64,000 nucleotides of DNA from Billgrantia campisalis (GTDB lineage Bacteria; Pseudomonadota; Gammaproteobacteria; Pseudomonadales; Halomonadaceae), in the NCBI RefSeq assembly GCF_022341425.1, contig NZ_JABFUC010000007.1, positions 186,001 to 250,000 of the forward strand, written 5' to 3'. Under the pieces are notes generated by a model. It did not search any database and had not been told where the DNA came from. It worked only from the letters and a program-made list of their open reading frames with translations. Every line of letters starts with the position of its first letter. Position 1 is the stretch's first letter. The translations under genes and the position numbers were made by a program. Positions 1 through 8,668 of the stretch are shown here, piece by piece.

Positions 1-619
1 CGGTGCCCACGACGCCGAACTCACCGCCGGCGACACCGGTGATGAGCTTGCCGTCGATGATGATGGGCACCGCCGTGATGGAGTGCCCCGCCTGATAGTC
101 GGCGACACGCTTGATCCACTGAACACGGCCCGTTTCGCGATCAAGCGCCACCAGGCGCGCATCCAGGGTGCCGAAATAGACCTTGTCGCCATAGATGGCA
201 GCACCGCGGTTGATGACGTCACAGCAGGGCATGATACCGTCGGGCAATCGCGCCTCATATTGCCAGATCTGCTCGCCGGTATGGGCATCGACGGCCCACA
301 TCCTGGAGTAGGATCCTGTGACATACATCACCCCATCCTTGACCAGCGGCTGGGACTCCTGGCCCCGTTGTTTCTCGCCACCGAAGGAAAAGGCCCAGAC
401 AGGACGCAGCTGATGTACATTCTCGGTGTTGAGCGTTGCCAACGGGCTGTAGCGTTGCCCGTGCATGCCCATGCCATTGGTCACCACCTGATGGACGGAC
501 TGGTGGTCATCGAGGAGTTCCTCGTAGGTCACCGCATGGGCACTGAGAGACACGGCTAGGGATAAGGCAGTGAGGGCAAAGGGCGTTACAATCCTGCCCG
601 GGCGAATCGACTTCATCAT
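1..619 (-). CDS. exaA: PQQ-dependent alcohol dehydrogenase (quinoprotein), N-terminal part
   Basis: The gene runs off the left edge, so only about 206 N-terminal residues are visible. Translation shows a signal peptide ending near SAHA, then blades of a quinoprotein beta-propeller with W-docking-like segments ([14 protein letters not shown]) and an adjacent cysteine pair in [10 protein letters not shown], the vicinal disulfide typical of this family. The periplasmic enzyme oxidises alcohols to aldehydes and passes electrons to a cytochrome c550, which is encoded nearby. Two in-frame ATGs (619 and 616) follow a GGGAGAG; the second has the better spacing. The active-site residues that separate Ca from lanthanide enzymes lie outside the window, so ExaA/PedE and PedH types cannot be told apart. 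Confidence 0.93.
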   Translation of the reverse strand, partial: MMKSIRPGRIVTPFALTALSLAVSLSAHAVTYEELLDDHQSVHQVVTNGMGMHGQRYSPLATLNTENVHQLRPVWAFSFGGEKQRGQESQPLVKDGVMYVTGSYSRMWAVDAHTGEQIWQYEARLPDGIMPCCDVINRGAAIYGDKVYFGTLDARLVALDRETGRVQWIKRVADYQAGHSITAVPIIIDGKLITGVAGGEFGVVGT

Positions 620-752
620 GATGCTCTCCCGATGGGGCAATATGTTGGTCATTGTTCACTGTCGGTGCGAATCGGTACTCACCATCGCTCTATCCAATGT
701 GGTGGATCCTCTGGTGAACAACCATGCCCCTCCGGAACGACATACCTACTCA

Positions 753-769
753 CTTGGTCCTACTACCCG
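753..769. promoter_or_regulatory. Candidate PQQ-regulon motif upstream of the alcohol dehydrogenase
   Basis: ACTTGGTCCTACTACCC lies about 135 bp upstream of the exaA start. It resembles CTTGGTACTAGCCCC at 2671, CCCTAAGTACTATTC at 9849 and, on the opposite strand, CCAAAGTACTGCC near pqqA. The shared core is roughly CYTWRGTACTA. It may be a binding site for the ErbR/ExaE-type LuxR regulators, but that is inference from position and similarity only. This is the weakest of the four copies. Confidence 0.3.
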
Positions 770-806
770 CTCCACCGCCCAGGGCACGAACTGAAGCAGA
801 GCTTCC

Positions 807-831
807 AAAAAAAAGCCGCCCGGGGCGGCGA
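807..831 (-). terminator. Rho-independent terminator
   Basis: Read on the minus strand, a GCCGCC/GGCGGC stem with a 3-nt loop (815-829) is followed by eight T residues (814-807). It lies downstream of the solute-binding gene at 1000-1989 and upstream of exaA, so exaA probably has its own promoter in 620-806. Confidence 0.85.
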
Positions 832-978
832 TTAGGCTATATCTGAAAAGTCGACGAGCGATGGTCAGACAAGGCAAAAATCAGCGAAAAAACGGAGTTA
901 ACGGGTTGTAAATGAGTACTTTTAGCTGATTTTTAACGCCGTATGGCCGGGCGCAGGCACTTTTTGGACAAAGTCTAA
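832..978. repeat. MITE-like dispersed repeat, copy A
   Basis: This 147 bp stretch aligns along its whole length with the reverse complement of 55989-56151. Shared blocks include CTGAAAAGTCG, CAGACAAGGCAAAAATC, GTAAATGAGTACTTT and TTTTTAACGCCGT. Its ends form imperfect inverted repeats (TTAGGCTATATCTGAAAA against the reverse complement of the right end, TTAGACTTTGTCCAAAAA). It has no coding capacity and sits between the solute-binding gene and its terminator. Copy A lacks about 12 bp present in the middle of copy B. Confidence 0.8.
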
Positions 979-999
979 GTGTCTCTGCATGACCATTTA

Positions 1000-1989
1000 T
1001 CAGTCATTGTCAGCGCCCAGGATCTCCTCGTAGAAGTCGGGCATGCGATACTCGAGGGCGTGGGCCTGGAAGATATCTCCCAGCGTGCCGTCACGCACCG
1101 CCCGGTCCACGATCGCCTCGACCGCATAGCCCAGTTGCCGGTGGTTGTGCCGCACGGCCATGCCGATATCCCATTGCTGGCGGGAGATGCCCGGAAAGGT
1201 GGCGTCCGCCAGCCGAAAGTCATGCTCCGGATAGTGCGACACGAAGTGCTCCAACTCACCGCGTATGGCCATGACCCCGGCGATCTCGCCACGGGCCATC
1301 GCCGCGAAGGCGTCCCCGGCATCGCGATAGTGGCGGACGTTGTCACGCAACTGGCCACCCATCGCGGCGGTCAGGTAGGTCGCGGGAAGGGTCCTGTACT
1401 CCGCGCCGATAGGACGCTGGCGGAAACTGCCCAGCGTCACCGCATCGTCAAGCTGAGCCGAATCGAAGGCGATGTCCCACTGCTCGCGCTGATAGGGGCC
1501 GAACATCACCACGCTCTTGTTGATGTACTCCCCGGTAGAGTCGCGCATGTAGGCGAAGTTACGATCATAGGGCACCCGCAGCATCACGTCGGCCACCTGG
1601 GTCGGCCGTAAGTAGTGGCCGCGCGAAATGGTGTTACCGAGGTCGCGCCCCAAGCTGCTGGCGGGTTTGATCCAGAAGGGCCGGAATTCGAGCCCCAGCC
1701 CCTCGGCGATGGCATGTCCGATCTCGACATCGACCCCCCTGGCACTCCCGTCCTCCTCACGATAGGCATAGGGAGGAAAATCTTCATACAGGCCGATATT
1801 GATATGCCCCGAGGCAATGACCTCATCAAGGTTGCGCAACGGAGGTCGCTTGAGGAGCACATCGTTCTCCGCGCGATTTGGCAGTACATCCGCCGTGGCG
1901 ACCTCCAGCGCCACCGACGACAGCGCCCCCCCCCAGGCCGACGGCTGAGCGAGCAGCAGTGCCAGCGCAATCAGTAGTCTTTTCCACAT
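1000..1989 (-). CDS. Quinoprotein dehydrogenase-associated periplasmic solute-binding protein
   Basis: The 329-residue product starts with a signal peptide (MWKRLLIALALLLAQPSAWG) and continues with a family 3 solute-binding fold (HINIGLYEDFPPYAYREEDG, then ARGVDVEIGHAIAEGLG). Proteins of this type sit beside methanol/ethanol quinoprotein dehydrogenases (MoxJ/XoxJ-like) and are thought to help the dehydrogenase mature or bind in the periplasm, rather than to serve a transporter. No permease gene is adjacent, which fits. It lies 64 nt behind the cytochrome c550 gene on the same strand, so the two are probably co-transcribed, and it ends before the MITE copy and terminator at 807-978. Confidence 0.85.
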   Translation of the reverse strand: MWKRLLIALALLLAQPSAWGGALSSVALEVATADVLPNRAENDVLLKRPPLRNLDEVIASGHINIGLYEDFPPYAYREEDGSARGVDVEIGHAIAEGLGLEFRPFWIKPASSLGRDLGNTISRGHYLRPTQVADVMLRVPYDRNFAYMRDSTGEYINKSVVMFGPYQREQWDIAFDSAQLDDAVTLGSFRQRPIGAEYRTLPATYLTAAMGGQLRDNVRHYRDAGDAFAAMARGEIAGVMAIRGELEHFVSHYPEHDFRLADATFPGISRQQWDIGMAVRHNHRQLGYAVEAIVDRAVRDGTLGDIFQAHALEYRMPDFYEEILGADND

Positions 1990-2053
1990 GACGTTGACCC
2001 TCCCGTAGGCGATTTTGCGTTGTGGCGATTCCCCTCAACGGTGATTCGCCGGA

Positions 2054-2551
2054 TCAGCGCGACGTCACCGACTCTATGTAGGTCTTGATGGCCCAGATGG
2101 CAGTCTGATCAAGGTTTTCCTCAAAGGCTGGCATGCCGCGATCGGTGCCATACATGGCGCGCTGCAGATAGTACTCGTCGTCCCATTCTTCGAGCTGGCG
2201 AAGGTCGGGTGTCAGCCCGCCGGACATGGCCTCGATACCGTGGCAAACGGCACAGTTGCCGGCATAGCCACGGCGGCCGACTTCCACGGCCCTGTCGTGA
2301 TATTCATCGTGGTATTCGCCGCCGGCACGGAAGGGGTTCTCCATCAATGGTGCTTCACCCAGGTCGGGCAGGCCTTGGGTGTCGACCTCTTGGGGCGTGA
2401 CGTCGCCATGGCCCAGAGCGATGCCGGCCGCACCCAGCAGCAGCAAGGCGGTGCAGGCGGTCGCGGCGAGCCGAAGACAGCGGCTTGGCTGGGCAGTGGC
2501 CAATGATGAAGTCGGCAGCAGGATGGCGGTCGTATTGCGCATGGTGGTCAC
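2054..2551 (-). CDS. pedF: Cytochrome c550, electron acceptor of the PQQ alcohol dehydrogenase
   Basis: The 165-residue protein has an N-terminal membrane/signal segment (about residues 28-47) and one haem c site, C100-A-V-C-H104, with M140 as the likely sixth ligand (GTDRGMPAF). The segment HGDVTPQEVDTQGLPDLGE after the signal is characteristic of PedF/ExaB-type cytochromes c550. It carries electrons from the periplasmic quinoprotein to the terminal oxidase. The first ATG follows AGGTGACC and is accepted as start. It is transcribed toward exaA with the solute-binding gene in between, and its promoter region is shared with the divergent gene at 2837. Confidence 0.92.
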   Translation of the reverse strand: MTTMRNTTAILLPTSSLATAQPSRCLRLAATACTALLLLGAAGIALGHGDVTPQEVDTQGLPDLGEAPLMENPFRAGGEYHDEYHDRAVEVGRRGYAGNCAVCHGIEAMSGGLTPDLRQLEEWDDEYYLQRAMYGTDRGMPAFEENLDQTAIWAIKTYIESVTSR

Positions 2552-2670
2552 CTGTCTTGCAAGTCATTCCGGGAATACCGAGAGCCTGGAGGCCATCGGC
2601 AGGTTGACTCGAGTCTAGGTAGCGAGGCACCGGCACCGCACCGCCACTTTACGCCTCTCCCCACTCCTCC

Positions 2671-2690
2671 CTTGGTACTAGCCCCCTACC
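2671..2690. promoter_or_regulatory. Candidate PQQ-regulon motif between cytochrome c550 and the divergent operon
   Basis: CTTGGTACTAGCCCCCTACC lies about 120 bp upstream of the cytochrome c550 start and 150 bp upstream of the gene at 2837, which reads the other way. It matches CCCTAAGTACTATTC at 9849 in the order CCCT-two bases-GTACTA. One site could serve both directions. Binding by ErbR/ExaE is inferred. Confidence 0.35.
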
Positions 2691-2836
2691 CTCGCCCGCC
2701 ACACCACCCCTCGGTCGTACTCCTTTGGAAGGAAAGGAAAAGCGCCATGGTGGCATGCCACGAAACGGGGAGAGCTGCTGAACTGGCTCAAACAATCCGC
2801 ATCACCGCCCCGGCTTACCCTGACGGAGAACCCGCC

Positions 2837-3328
2837 ATGTCCTATCAACAGAACTCGCATGCCCGACGCCCCCTGCTGCCCTCAACCCCCCAGCCGACCC
2901 GACACCGCTGGGGCATGGCCCTGGTCGCCGCAGCCCTGAGCCTGGCCTCGACGGGCGCCCTGGCCGCCGGCGACCTGGCCAACCGGCCGGAGCGCCTGGA
3001 ACGCCTGGTCATCGGCACCGGCGAGAGCATGCTCGGCGTTTCGGTGCGCGAGCACGAGCTGGAGACCGGCCAGTCCTACCGACTGGTGATCGAGGCGACG
3101 GGCATGCGGGAGTGTGCCTGGGTGGCCCCCGGTTTCTTCAAGAACGCCTGGCTGCGCAAGATCGAAGTCGGCCATGTGGAGATCAAGGCGCCGACGCTGA
3201 CCGAGCTGGAGTTCGAGCGCGAGGGGGAGGCCGAGCTGTTCTTCGTGCCGATCCGCCCGGGCACTTACGAATGGGCTTGCGCCGGCCTTGAGGAGCGCGG
3301 CGTGACCGGCACCTTCATCGTGCGCTGA
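2837..3328 (+). CDS. Periplasmic cupredoxin-like protein of the PQQ alcohol cluster, function unknown
   Basis: The ATG at 2837 follows GGAG by 8 nt and gives 163 residues; the longer upstream reading has no ribosome site. A signal peptide (WGMALVAAALSLASTGALAAG) precedes about 120 residues that look like a Greek-key/cupredoxin beta-sandwich, ending RPGTYEWACAGLEERGVTGTF. The usual type-1 copper Cys-x(n)-His-x(n)-Met arrangement is missing: the final strand keeps a Cys but no His follows. It opens the plus-strand operon leading to the PQQ-associated ABC transporter, so a periplasmic role in the same system is likely. The fold call comes from pattern only. Confidence 0.55.
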   Translation: MSYQQNSHARRPLLPSTPQPTRHRWGMALVAAALSLASTGALAAGDLANRPERLERLVIGTGESMLGVSVREHELETGQSYRLVIEATGMRECAWVAPGFFKNAWLRKIEVGHVEIKAPTLTELEFEREGEAELFFVPIRPGTYEWACAGLEERGVTGTFIVR

Positions 3329-3380
3329 ACCCTGCCGCCCCCCTGAATCATCCCACTGGGAAACGCCCTAGGAGCTCACC

Positions 3381-4571
3381 ATGGACACTTCTCCCCGGAT
3401 ACGTCGCGTCGCCTCCGGGCTCGCCCTGGCCGGGCTGGCCCTGGCATTTTCAACCCAGAGCCTGGCCGACGAGATGGAGATTCGCGTCGGCTACCTGCAA
3501 TGGCAACCCGACCGTGGCCCGGCCCTGGCCCAACTCACTCCCGAGCCGGAGGATTCGGGTCTGCAGGGGGCGCGGCTGGCGATCGCCGACAATCTCAGCA
3601 CGGGCCGCTTCCTCGGCCAGGCCTACCACCTGGAGAGCGTCATCGCGGACAGTGAAGACGCGCTGCTCGAGGCGTTGGAGGAGATGCTGGCCGAGGAGAT
3701 CTCCATGATCGTGATGAACGTGCCGGCCGACACCCTGCGCCGGGCCGCGGCGCTTGGCAACGATCAGGCACTGATCTTCAACGCCGGTTCGCGGGACGTG
3801 TCGTTGCGCGTCAGCGATTGCTCTCCCTATCTCCTCCACACCGCACCCAGCCACAGCATGCTCACCGACGCCCTGGCGCAATGGTTGAACATGCGCCGCT
3901 GGCGCTCCGTGCTGCTGATCACCGGCCCCACGGAGGGCGACATCGCCTGGGCGGATGCCTTCCGCCGCTCCACCGACAAATTCGCTCTCACCATCGTCGA
4001 CGACAAGGCGTGGACCTTCGACGCCGACATGCGCCGCAACGCCTCGGCGGAGCTACCGCTGTTCACTCAGGGCCCCGACTACGACGTGGTGGTGGTGGCC
4101 GACGAGCGCAACGACTTCGGTGACTTCGTGCCTTTCAACACCTGGCTGCCCCGTCCCGTGGTCGGCACCCAGGGCATGGCCCCGGACGCCTGGCACCCCG
4201 CCGTGGAGGCCTGGGGCGCCGCCCAGCTGCAGAATCGCTTCGAGAAGCAGGCCGAGCGCCATATGACCAGTACCGACTATGCCGCCTGGGCGGCGATCCG
4301 CTCGGTGGGGGAGGCGGTGACGCGCACCGAGAGCGACAGCATGGAGACGCTGCGCGAGTACCTGCTGGGCGACGAGTTCGAACTGGCCGCCTTCAAGGGC
4401 CGACCGCTGAGCTTTCGGGGCTGGAACGGCCAGTTGCGCCAACCCATTCCCCTGGCCCATCCCAACAGCCTGGTGGCCATGGCCCCCTTCGAGGGCTTCC
4501 TGCATCAGTACACCGAACTCGACACCCTGGGCTACGACGAGCCGGAAAGCGAGTGCAGGATCACCGACTGA
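3381..4571 (+). CDS. ABC transporter substrate-binding protein, PQQ alcohol dehydrogenase system
   Basis: This 396-residue secreted protein (signal peptide cleaved near QSLADEM) belongs to the branched-chain-amino-acid-type periplasmic binding fold. Members of this subgroup are found specifically in PQQ alcohol dehydrogenase clusters with a beta-propeller protein and an efflux-type ABC pair, which is exactly the order here. It begins 52 nt after the cupredoxin-like gene, with GGAGCTCACC before ATG. Its ligand is not established. An import role is doubtful because the partner permease is of the ABC-2 export type; sensing or periplasmic capture are alternatives. Confidence 0.85.
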   Translation: MDTSPRIRRVASGLALAGLALAFSTQSLADEMEIRVGYLQWQPDRGPALAQLTPEPEDSGLQGARLAIADNLSTGRFLGQAYHLESVIADSEDALLEALEEMLAEEISMIVMNVPADTLRRAAALGNDQALIFNAGSRDVSLRVSDCSPYLLHTAPSHSMLTDALAQWLNMRRWRSVLLITGPTEGDIAWADAFRRSTDKFALTIVDDKAWTFDADMRRNASAELPLFTQGPDYDVVVVADERNDFGDFVPFNTWLPRPVVGTQGMAPDAWHPAVEAWGAAQLQNRFEKQAERHMTSTDYAAWAAIRSVGEAVTRTESDSMETLREYLLGDEFELAAFKGRPLSFRGWNGQLRQPIPLAHPNSLVAMAPFEGFLHQYTELDTLGYDEPESECRITD

Positions 4572-4678
4572 CAGCAATCCAGGCAACCCATGCCCAAGGT
4601 GGCCAGCCTTGCCGGTCAAGGCACTACACCCATCGCTGGGCCTGACCGCACCATGACATCGGAAACGGAGACGACAGC

Positions 4679-5662
4679 ATGACACTCATACCGAAACTTG
4701 CCGCACTGGGCATCTTGTTCAGCCTGTCCACCCCGCTCTGGGCCGCCAGCCTGGCCTACGTTTCCAATGAGCGGGACAACACCATCTCGGTCATCGACAT
4801 GGCAAAGCTCGAGGTCATCGACACCATCCCCGTGGGCCAGCGGCCGCGCGGGATACTGCTGACCCCCGATGAAGAGCAGCTGTATATCTGTGCCAGCGAT
4901 GACGATACCGTGCAGATCCTCGACCTGGCGACAAACCGTATCGTCGATACCTTACCATCGGGTGAGGATCCGGAGCAGTTCGCCCTGCATCCCAACGGCA
5001 AGCACCTCTATGTCGCCAACGAGGACGATGCCATCGTCACCGTGATCGACGTGGAGACCAAGCGCGTGCTGGCGCAGATCGAGGTCGGTATCGAGCCCGA
5101 GGGCATGGGCGTCAGCTACGACGGCCGCTGGGCGGTGAACACCAGCGAGACCTCCAACATGCTCCACTGGATCAACACCGAAACCTTCGAGATCGAAAAG
5201 AACATGGTGATCGGTGCACGCCCGCGCCACGTGGAGTTCACCCACGACGACGCCCTGCTGTGGGCCTCCGCCGAGATCGGGGGCACCGTGCACATCATCG
5301 ATGTGGAAGCGCTGGAAGAGATTCATACCATCGATTTCCGCATCCCCGGCGTGAACCAGGACCGCGTGCAACCGGTGGGCATTCAGCTCACCTCCGACGG
5401 TCGCTACGCCTTCGTCGCCCTTGGGCCGGCCAATCACATCGCCGTGGTGGATGCCCAGACCTTCGAGGTGCTCGACTACCTGCTGGTGGGTGCCCGGGTA
5501 TGGCAGGTGGCGCTGAGCCCCGATGAGAAGACCCTGCTGACCACCAACGGCGTCAGCGGTGACGTCTCGGTGATCGACGTCGACAAGCTCGAGGTGATCA
5601 AGACCATCGACGTGGGCCGCTTCCCCTGGGGCGTGCGCATCACCTCGGGGTCCGGGTCGTGA
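4679..5662 (+). CDS. YVTN-type beta-propeller protein, PQQ-dependent catabolism-associated
   Basis: After a signal peptide (residues 1-22, ending LWA) the 327 residues form about seven repeats of roughly 42 residues, each with a DxxTxxVxVID/T-like strand and a G-x-x-P-x-G/x turn (VIDTIPVGQRPRGILLTPDE; VDTLPSGEDPEQFALHPNG). This is a YVTN beta-propeller located in the periplasm. Related proteins always accompany the ABC genes that follow. Its stop overlaps the GTG start of the ATPase gene (GTGA), which indicates translational coupling. No catalytic motif is visible and the biochemical role is unknown. Confidence 0.88.
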   Translation: MTLIPKLAALGILFSLSTPLWAASLAYVSNERDNTISVIDMAKLEVIDTIPVGQRPRGILLTPDEEQLYICASDDDTVQILDLATNRIVDTLPSGEDPEQFALHPNGKHLYVANEDDAIVTVIDVETKRVLAQIEVGIEPEGMGVSYDGRWAVNTSETSNMLHWINTETFEIEKNMVIGARPRHVEFTHDDALLWASAEIGGTVHIIDVEALEEIHTIDFRIPGVNQDRVQPVGIQLTSDGRYAFVALGPANHIAVVDAQTFEVLDYLLVGARVWQVALSPDEKTLLTTNGVSGDVSVIDVDKLEVIKTIDVGRFPWGVRITSGSGS

Positions 5663-6387
5663 TCATGGAAGCCCTGGGCATCGGCTATCGCTACCGGCGC
5701 CAGCCCGTCCTGCAGGAGGTCAGCTTCACGCTGGCCTCCGGCCGTTTCCACGCCCTGTTGGGCCCCAATGGGGCCGGCAAATCGACCCTGTTCGGCCTGA
5801 TGACCCGCCTTCTGGCCCTGCAGCGGGGCGAACTGCGTCTCGGCGAGCGATCGCTCAGGCATCAGCCTGCCGCCGTGATGCGCCATATCGGGGCCGTCTT
5901 TCAGCAGAACGCCCTGGACCTGGACCTCAGCGTGAGCCAGAACCTGCTCTACCATGCGGCCCTTCACGGCATGTCGCCACGGGAAGCCCAGCTGCGCTGC
6001 GCCGAGGAGCTGGAGCGCCAGAAGTTGACCGAACATGCCCGCATTCCGGTGCGCCGGCTCAACGGCGGCCACCGCCGGCGGGTGGAGATCGCCCGCGCCA
6101 TGCTGCACAGCCCCGCCCTGCTGCTGCTCGACGAGCCCACCGCCGGGCTGGATCTCGACAGCCGGGCGGCCCTCGCCGCCCACGTCCGCCAGCTCTGTCG
6201 GGAGCGCCAGGTCACCGTGCTCTGGGCGACCCACCTCATCGAGGAGATCGCGCCCGAGGATCAGGTACTGGTGCTGCACCGCGGCCGACTGCTGGCCGAT
6301 GAGCCGGGCGAAGCGCTATGCCGACGACACGGCGGCATCAGCCTCACCGATACCTTCAACGCCTTGACCCGGGAGGCACTCGCATGA
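5659..6387 (+). CDS. ABC transporter ATP-binding protein, PQQ alcohol dehydrogenase system
   Basis: The 242-residue ATPase has Walker A GPNGAGKST (about residue 36), Walker B LLLLDEPTAGLD and an H-loop in WATHLIEE. The ABC signature reads RRLNGGHRRRVEIARAML: LNGG instead of LSGG, a substitution at the Ser that normally contacts the ATP gamma-phosphate. Translation starts at GTG 5659, overlapping the previous stop, or at ATG 5665 six bases later. Its stop overlaps the permease ATG (ATGA). It powers the ABC-2-type permease PedC-like partner in the inner membrane. Confidence 0.9.
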   Translation: MIMEALGIGYRYRRQPVLQEVSFTLASGRFHALLGPNGAGKSTLFGLMTRLLALQRGELRLGERSLRHQPAAVMRHIGAVFQQNALDLDLSVSQNLLYHAALHGMSPREAQLRCAEELERQKLTEHARIPVRRLNGGHRRRVEIARAMLHSPALLLLDEPTAGLDLDSRAALAAHVRQLCRERQVTVLWATHLIEEIAPEDQVLVLHRGRLLADEPGEALCRRHGGISLTDTFNALTREALA

Positions 6388-7190
6388 CGCTCCGCGACTT
6401 CTGGTACTGCTTCATGGGAGTTCAGAAACGGGAGTGGCTGCGCTTCTGGCAGCAACGCACCCGCTTCGCCAGCGCCCTGGTGCGCCCCCTGCTGTGGCTG
6501 GTGGTGTTCGCCGCCGGCTTTCGCATGGTGCTGGGCGTGTCGATCATCCCCCCCTATGTCACCTACATCACCTACGAGACCTATATCGTGCCCGGCCTGT
6601 GCGGGATGATCATCCTGTTCAACTCGATGCAGGGCGCGCTCTCCATGGTCTACGACCGCGAGCTAGGCTCCATGCGCGTCCTGCTCACCAGCCCGCTGCC
6701 GCGCCCCTTCCTGCTCTTTACCAAACTGCTGGCCATGGGCAGTGTCTCGGTCATCCAGGTCTATGTCTTCCTGCTGATCGCCCGCTGGGGCGTCGGCGTG
6801 CGCCCCCCCCTGGAAGGCTACCTGGCGGTACTGCCGGCGCTGCTGCTGGCATCGCTGATGCTGGGGGCACTGGGCCTGCTGATCGCCACCTGGATCAAGC
6901 AGTTGGAGAACTTCGCCGGGGTGATGAATTTCGTCATCTTTCCCATGTTCTTCCTCTCCTCGGCGCTCTATCCGCTGTGGCGGATGCAGGAGGCAAGCCC
7001 CTGGATACACCAGCTCTGCCTGCTAAACCCTTTCACCTACGCAGTAGAGACGATCCGCTTCGCACTCTATCTTCAGTGGAATCCCCTGGCCTTCGCCATC
7101 ACCCTGGCGGTCACCCTGGTGTTCGCGGCCCTGGCCACGACCGGCTTTCGCCCTCAGCGCACACGGCTACTGGGCGTCAGAAACGTTTGA
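6384..7190 (+). CDS. pedC: ABC-2 type permease, PQQ alcohol dehydrogenase system (PedC-like)
   Basis: The ATG at 6384 overlaps the ATPase stop. The 268-residue product has about six membrane helices, with an ABC-2 signature region (MQGALSMVYDRELGSMRVLL) and the usual export-type topology. In Pseudomonas, the equivalent genes in ped/exa clusters are linked to growth on alcohols through PQQ enzymes. Substrate is unsettled; alcohol or aldehyde efflux and metal or cofactor handling have been considered. It ends the plus-strand operon and converges on the minus-strand ABC operon, with a short inverted repeat (CGCCCC/GGGGCG, 7191-7223) between them but no T-tract. Confidence 0.88.
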   Translation: MTLRDFWYCFMGVQKREWLRFWQQRTRFASALVRPLLWLVVFAAGFRMVLGVSIIPPYVTYITYETYIVPGLCGMIILFNSMQGALSMVYDRELGSMRVLLTSPLPRPFLLFTKLLAMGSVSVIQVYVFLLIARWGVGVRPPLEGYLAVLPALLLASLMLGALGLLIATWIKQLENFAGVMNFVIFPMFFLSSALYPLWRMQEASPWIHQLCLLNPFTYAVETIRFALYLQWNPLAFAITLAVTLVFAALATTGFRPQRTRLLGVRNV

Positions 7191-7236
7191 CGCCCCTTGG
7201 CACACAGCCTTGACGGCGGGGCGATCAGGCTAGCGA

Positions 7237-7911
7237 TCACCCTAGGCGGCATGACCGGCCGAGGCGGCGCAGGCCGGCAACCAGCCTGGCGGCGTCGCCG
7301 TCATCACGATTCAAGGGGGCATCGTATTGCAGCCTGGCCGGCCGGCCGTCGAGGTACCAGACCCGGTTCGCCAGCCGATGGGCGTCCCGCATCTCGTGGG
7401 TAACGCAGATCATCGCCATGGCAGGGCGCGCGTCCAGCAGTGCCGCGATCAGCGACTGCAGCTCTTCAGCGCGATCGGGGTCCAGGGAGGCGAAGGGCTC
7501 GTCCAGCAGCAAGAGATCAGGGTCGACGGCCAGGCAGCGCGCCAGGGCCGCACGCCGAGCCATCCCCAGGGAGAGCTGATCGGGCAGCAGATCCGCGCAT
7601 CCCTCGAGCCCCACCCGCGAAAGAATCTCGGTGACGTCCGGCGCTCGCACCCCCACCAGCATCAGGTTCTGACGTAGCGTTCGCCACGGCAGCAGGCGAT
7701 GCTCCTGAAACAGGTAGCCAATGCGCAAGGGTTTCAGGATTCGTTGGTCCATCGCCGCTTGCGAAGCGTCGAGGCCAGCGATCAGATTGAGCAGAGTGGT
7801 CTTGCCAATGCCCGACGGCCCCAGCAGACAGATGCGATCCCCTTCGTTCACCGAGGTCTCGATGGCGCCCAGCACAGGGTGCGCATCAGCGACGATCCGC
7901 AGGTCAAGCAT
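7237..7911 (-). CDS. ABC transporter ATP-binding protein (NitT/TauT family)
   Basis: The ATPase has Walker A GPSGIGKTT, signature LSLGMARRAALARCL, Walker B LLLLDEPFASLD and an H-loop at VTHEMRDAHRL, with sequence character of SsuB/TauB-type importers. The start used is ATG 7911, which overlaps the permease stop by 8 nt; an upstream in-frame ATG lies inside the permease gene. It forms an operon with the permease (7904-8668) and binding protein (8665-9654). The second G of the LSGGQ signature is conserved but S-G is replaced by S-L. The substrate is unknown, and its place between PQQ genes is the only clue. Confidence 0.88.
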   Translation of the reverse strand: MLDLRIVADAHPVLGAIETSVNEGDRICLLGPSGIGKTTLLNLIAGLDASQAAMDQRILKPLRIGYLFQEHRLLPWRTLRQNLMLVGVRAPDVTEILSRVGLEGCADLLPDQLSLGMARRAALARCLAVDPDLLLLDEPFASLDPDRAEELQSLIAALLDARPAMAMICVTHEMRDAHRLANRVWYLDGRPARLQYDAPLNRDDGDAARLVAGLRRLGRSCRLG

Positions 7912-8668
7912 GACGCCCTCCTCCGACCGACCGCCAGCGGGAAGCACGCCGCTCCATGGGCTGAAGAACCGTTAGCTCGATTAGCTGCACTACCGCAATG
8001 AAGGCGAGGCTGTAGGCCAGCAAGCTGGCCACGTCAAAGACCTGGAACGCCATGTGCAGTTGAAAGCCGATGCCGTCGGAACGGCCCAGCAACTCGACCA
8101 CCAGCACGATCTTCCAGATCAGCGCCAGTCCGCCGCGGGTCGCGGCCATGAGATAGGGAAACAGCTGGGGCATCCACACATGCGTCAGGCGTTGCCAGGC
8201 ACTGAAACGATAGACGCTGGCCATCTGCTCCAGACGCAGGTCGAGGCTACGCGCTCCTTCCCGCATGGTCACGGCCACATTGGGGATCTTGTTGATTACC
8301 ACGGCCATTACCGCCGCCACCTCGATCAGCCCGAACCAGACATACAGCAAGATAATCACGACCAGCGCCGGGAGATTGAGCAGCAGCACCAGCAGGGGAT
8401 CCAACAGGGCGTTGGTCAGGGGCGAGCGCCCCATGCAGAGGCCTATCAGCGTGCCCAGCGCCATGGCCAGGGCGAAGCTGATGGCGACACGCTGAAGCGT
8501 AATGGCCAGATGCCGCTGCAATTCTCCACTCACCGCGGCCGATTGCAGGGTCTGAAAGACAGCCAGCGGCGACGGCAACAGGCTGGAGTCGATCCACCAG
8601 GCGGCGATGGACCACACGGCCACCAGTAGTGGAAGCACGATCCAGTAGGCAAGCGGCGAGGCCCTCAT
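7904..8668 (-). CDS. ABC transporter permease (NitT/TauT/SsuC family)
   Basis: This is a 254-residue inner-membrane protein with about six helices. The EAA-like cytoplasmic loop (LRLEQMASVYRFSAWQRLTHVWMPQL) contacts the ATPase. Its start overlaps the stop of the binding-protein gene (ATGA), and its end overlaps the ATPase start. The family moves nitrate, sulfonates, taurine, pyrimidine precursors or other small organic ligands inward; nothing in the sequence fixes the ligand. Confidence 0.88.
   Translation of the reverse strand: MRASPLAYWIVLPLLVAVWSIAAWWIDSSLLPSPLAVFQTLQSAAVSGELQRHLAITLQRVAISFALAMALGTLIGLCMGRSPLTNALLDPLLVLLLNLPALVVIILLYVWFGLIEVAAVMAVVINKIPNVAVTMREGARSLDLRLEQMASVYRFSAWQRLTHVWMPQLFPYLMAATRGGLALIWKIVLVVELLGRSDGIGFQLHMAFQVFDVASLLAYSLAFIAVVQLIELTVLQPMERRASRWRSVGGGRHA

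Noticed and set aside
836..960. Small RNA gene in the repeat region upstream of exaA
   Set aside because: The sequence is explained by the dispersed repeat shared with 55989-56151; no independent promoter-terminator pair is visible.
7191..7223. Terminator between the convergent ABC operons
   Set aside because: The CGCCCC/GGGGCG stem has a 21-nt loop and no T-run on either strand; too weak to list as a terminator.
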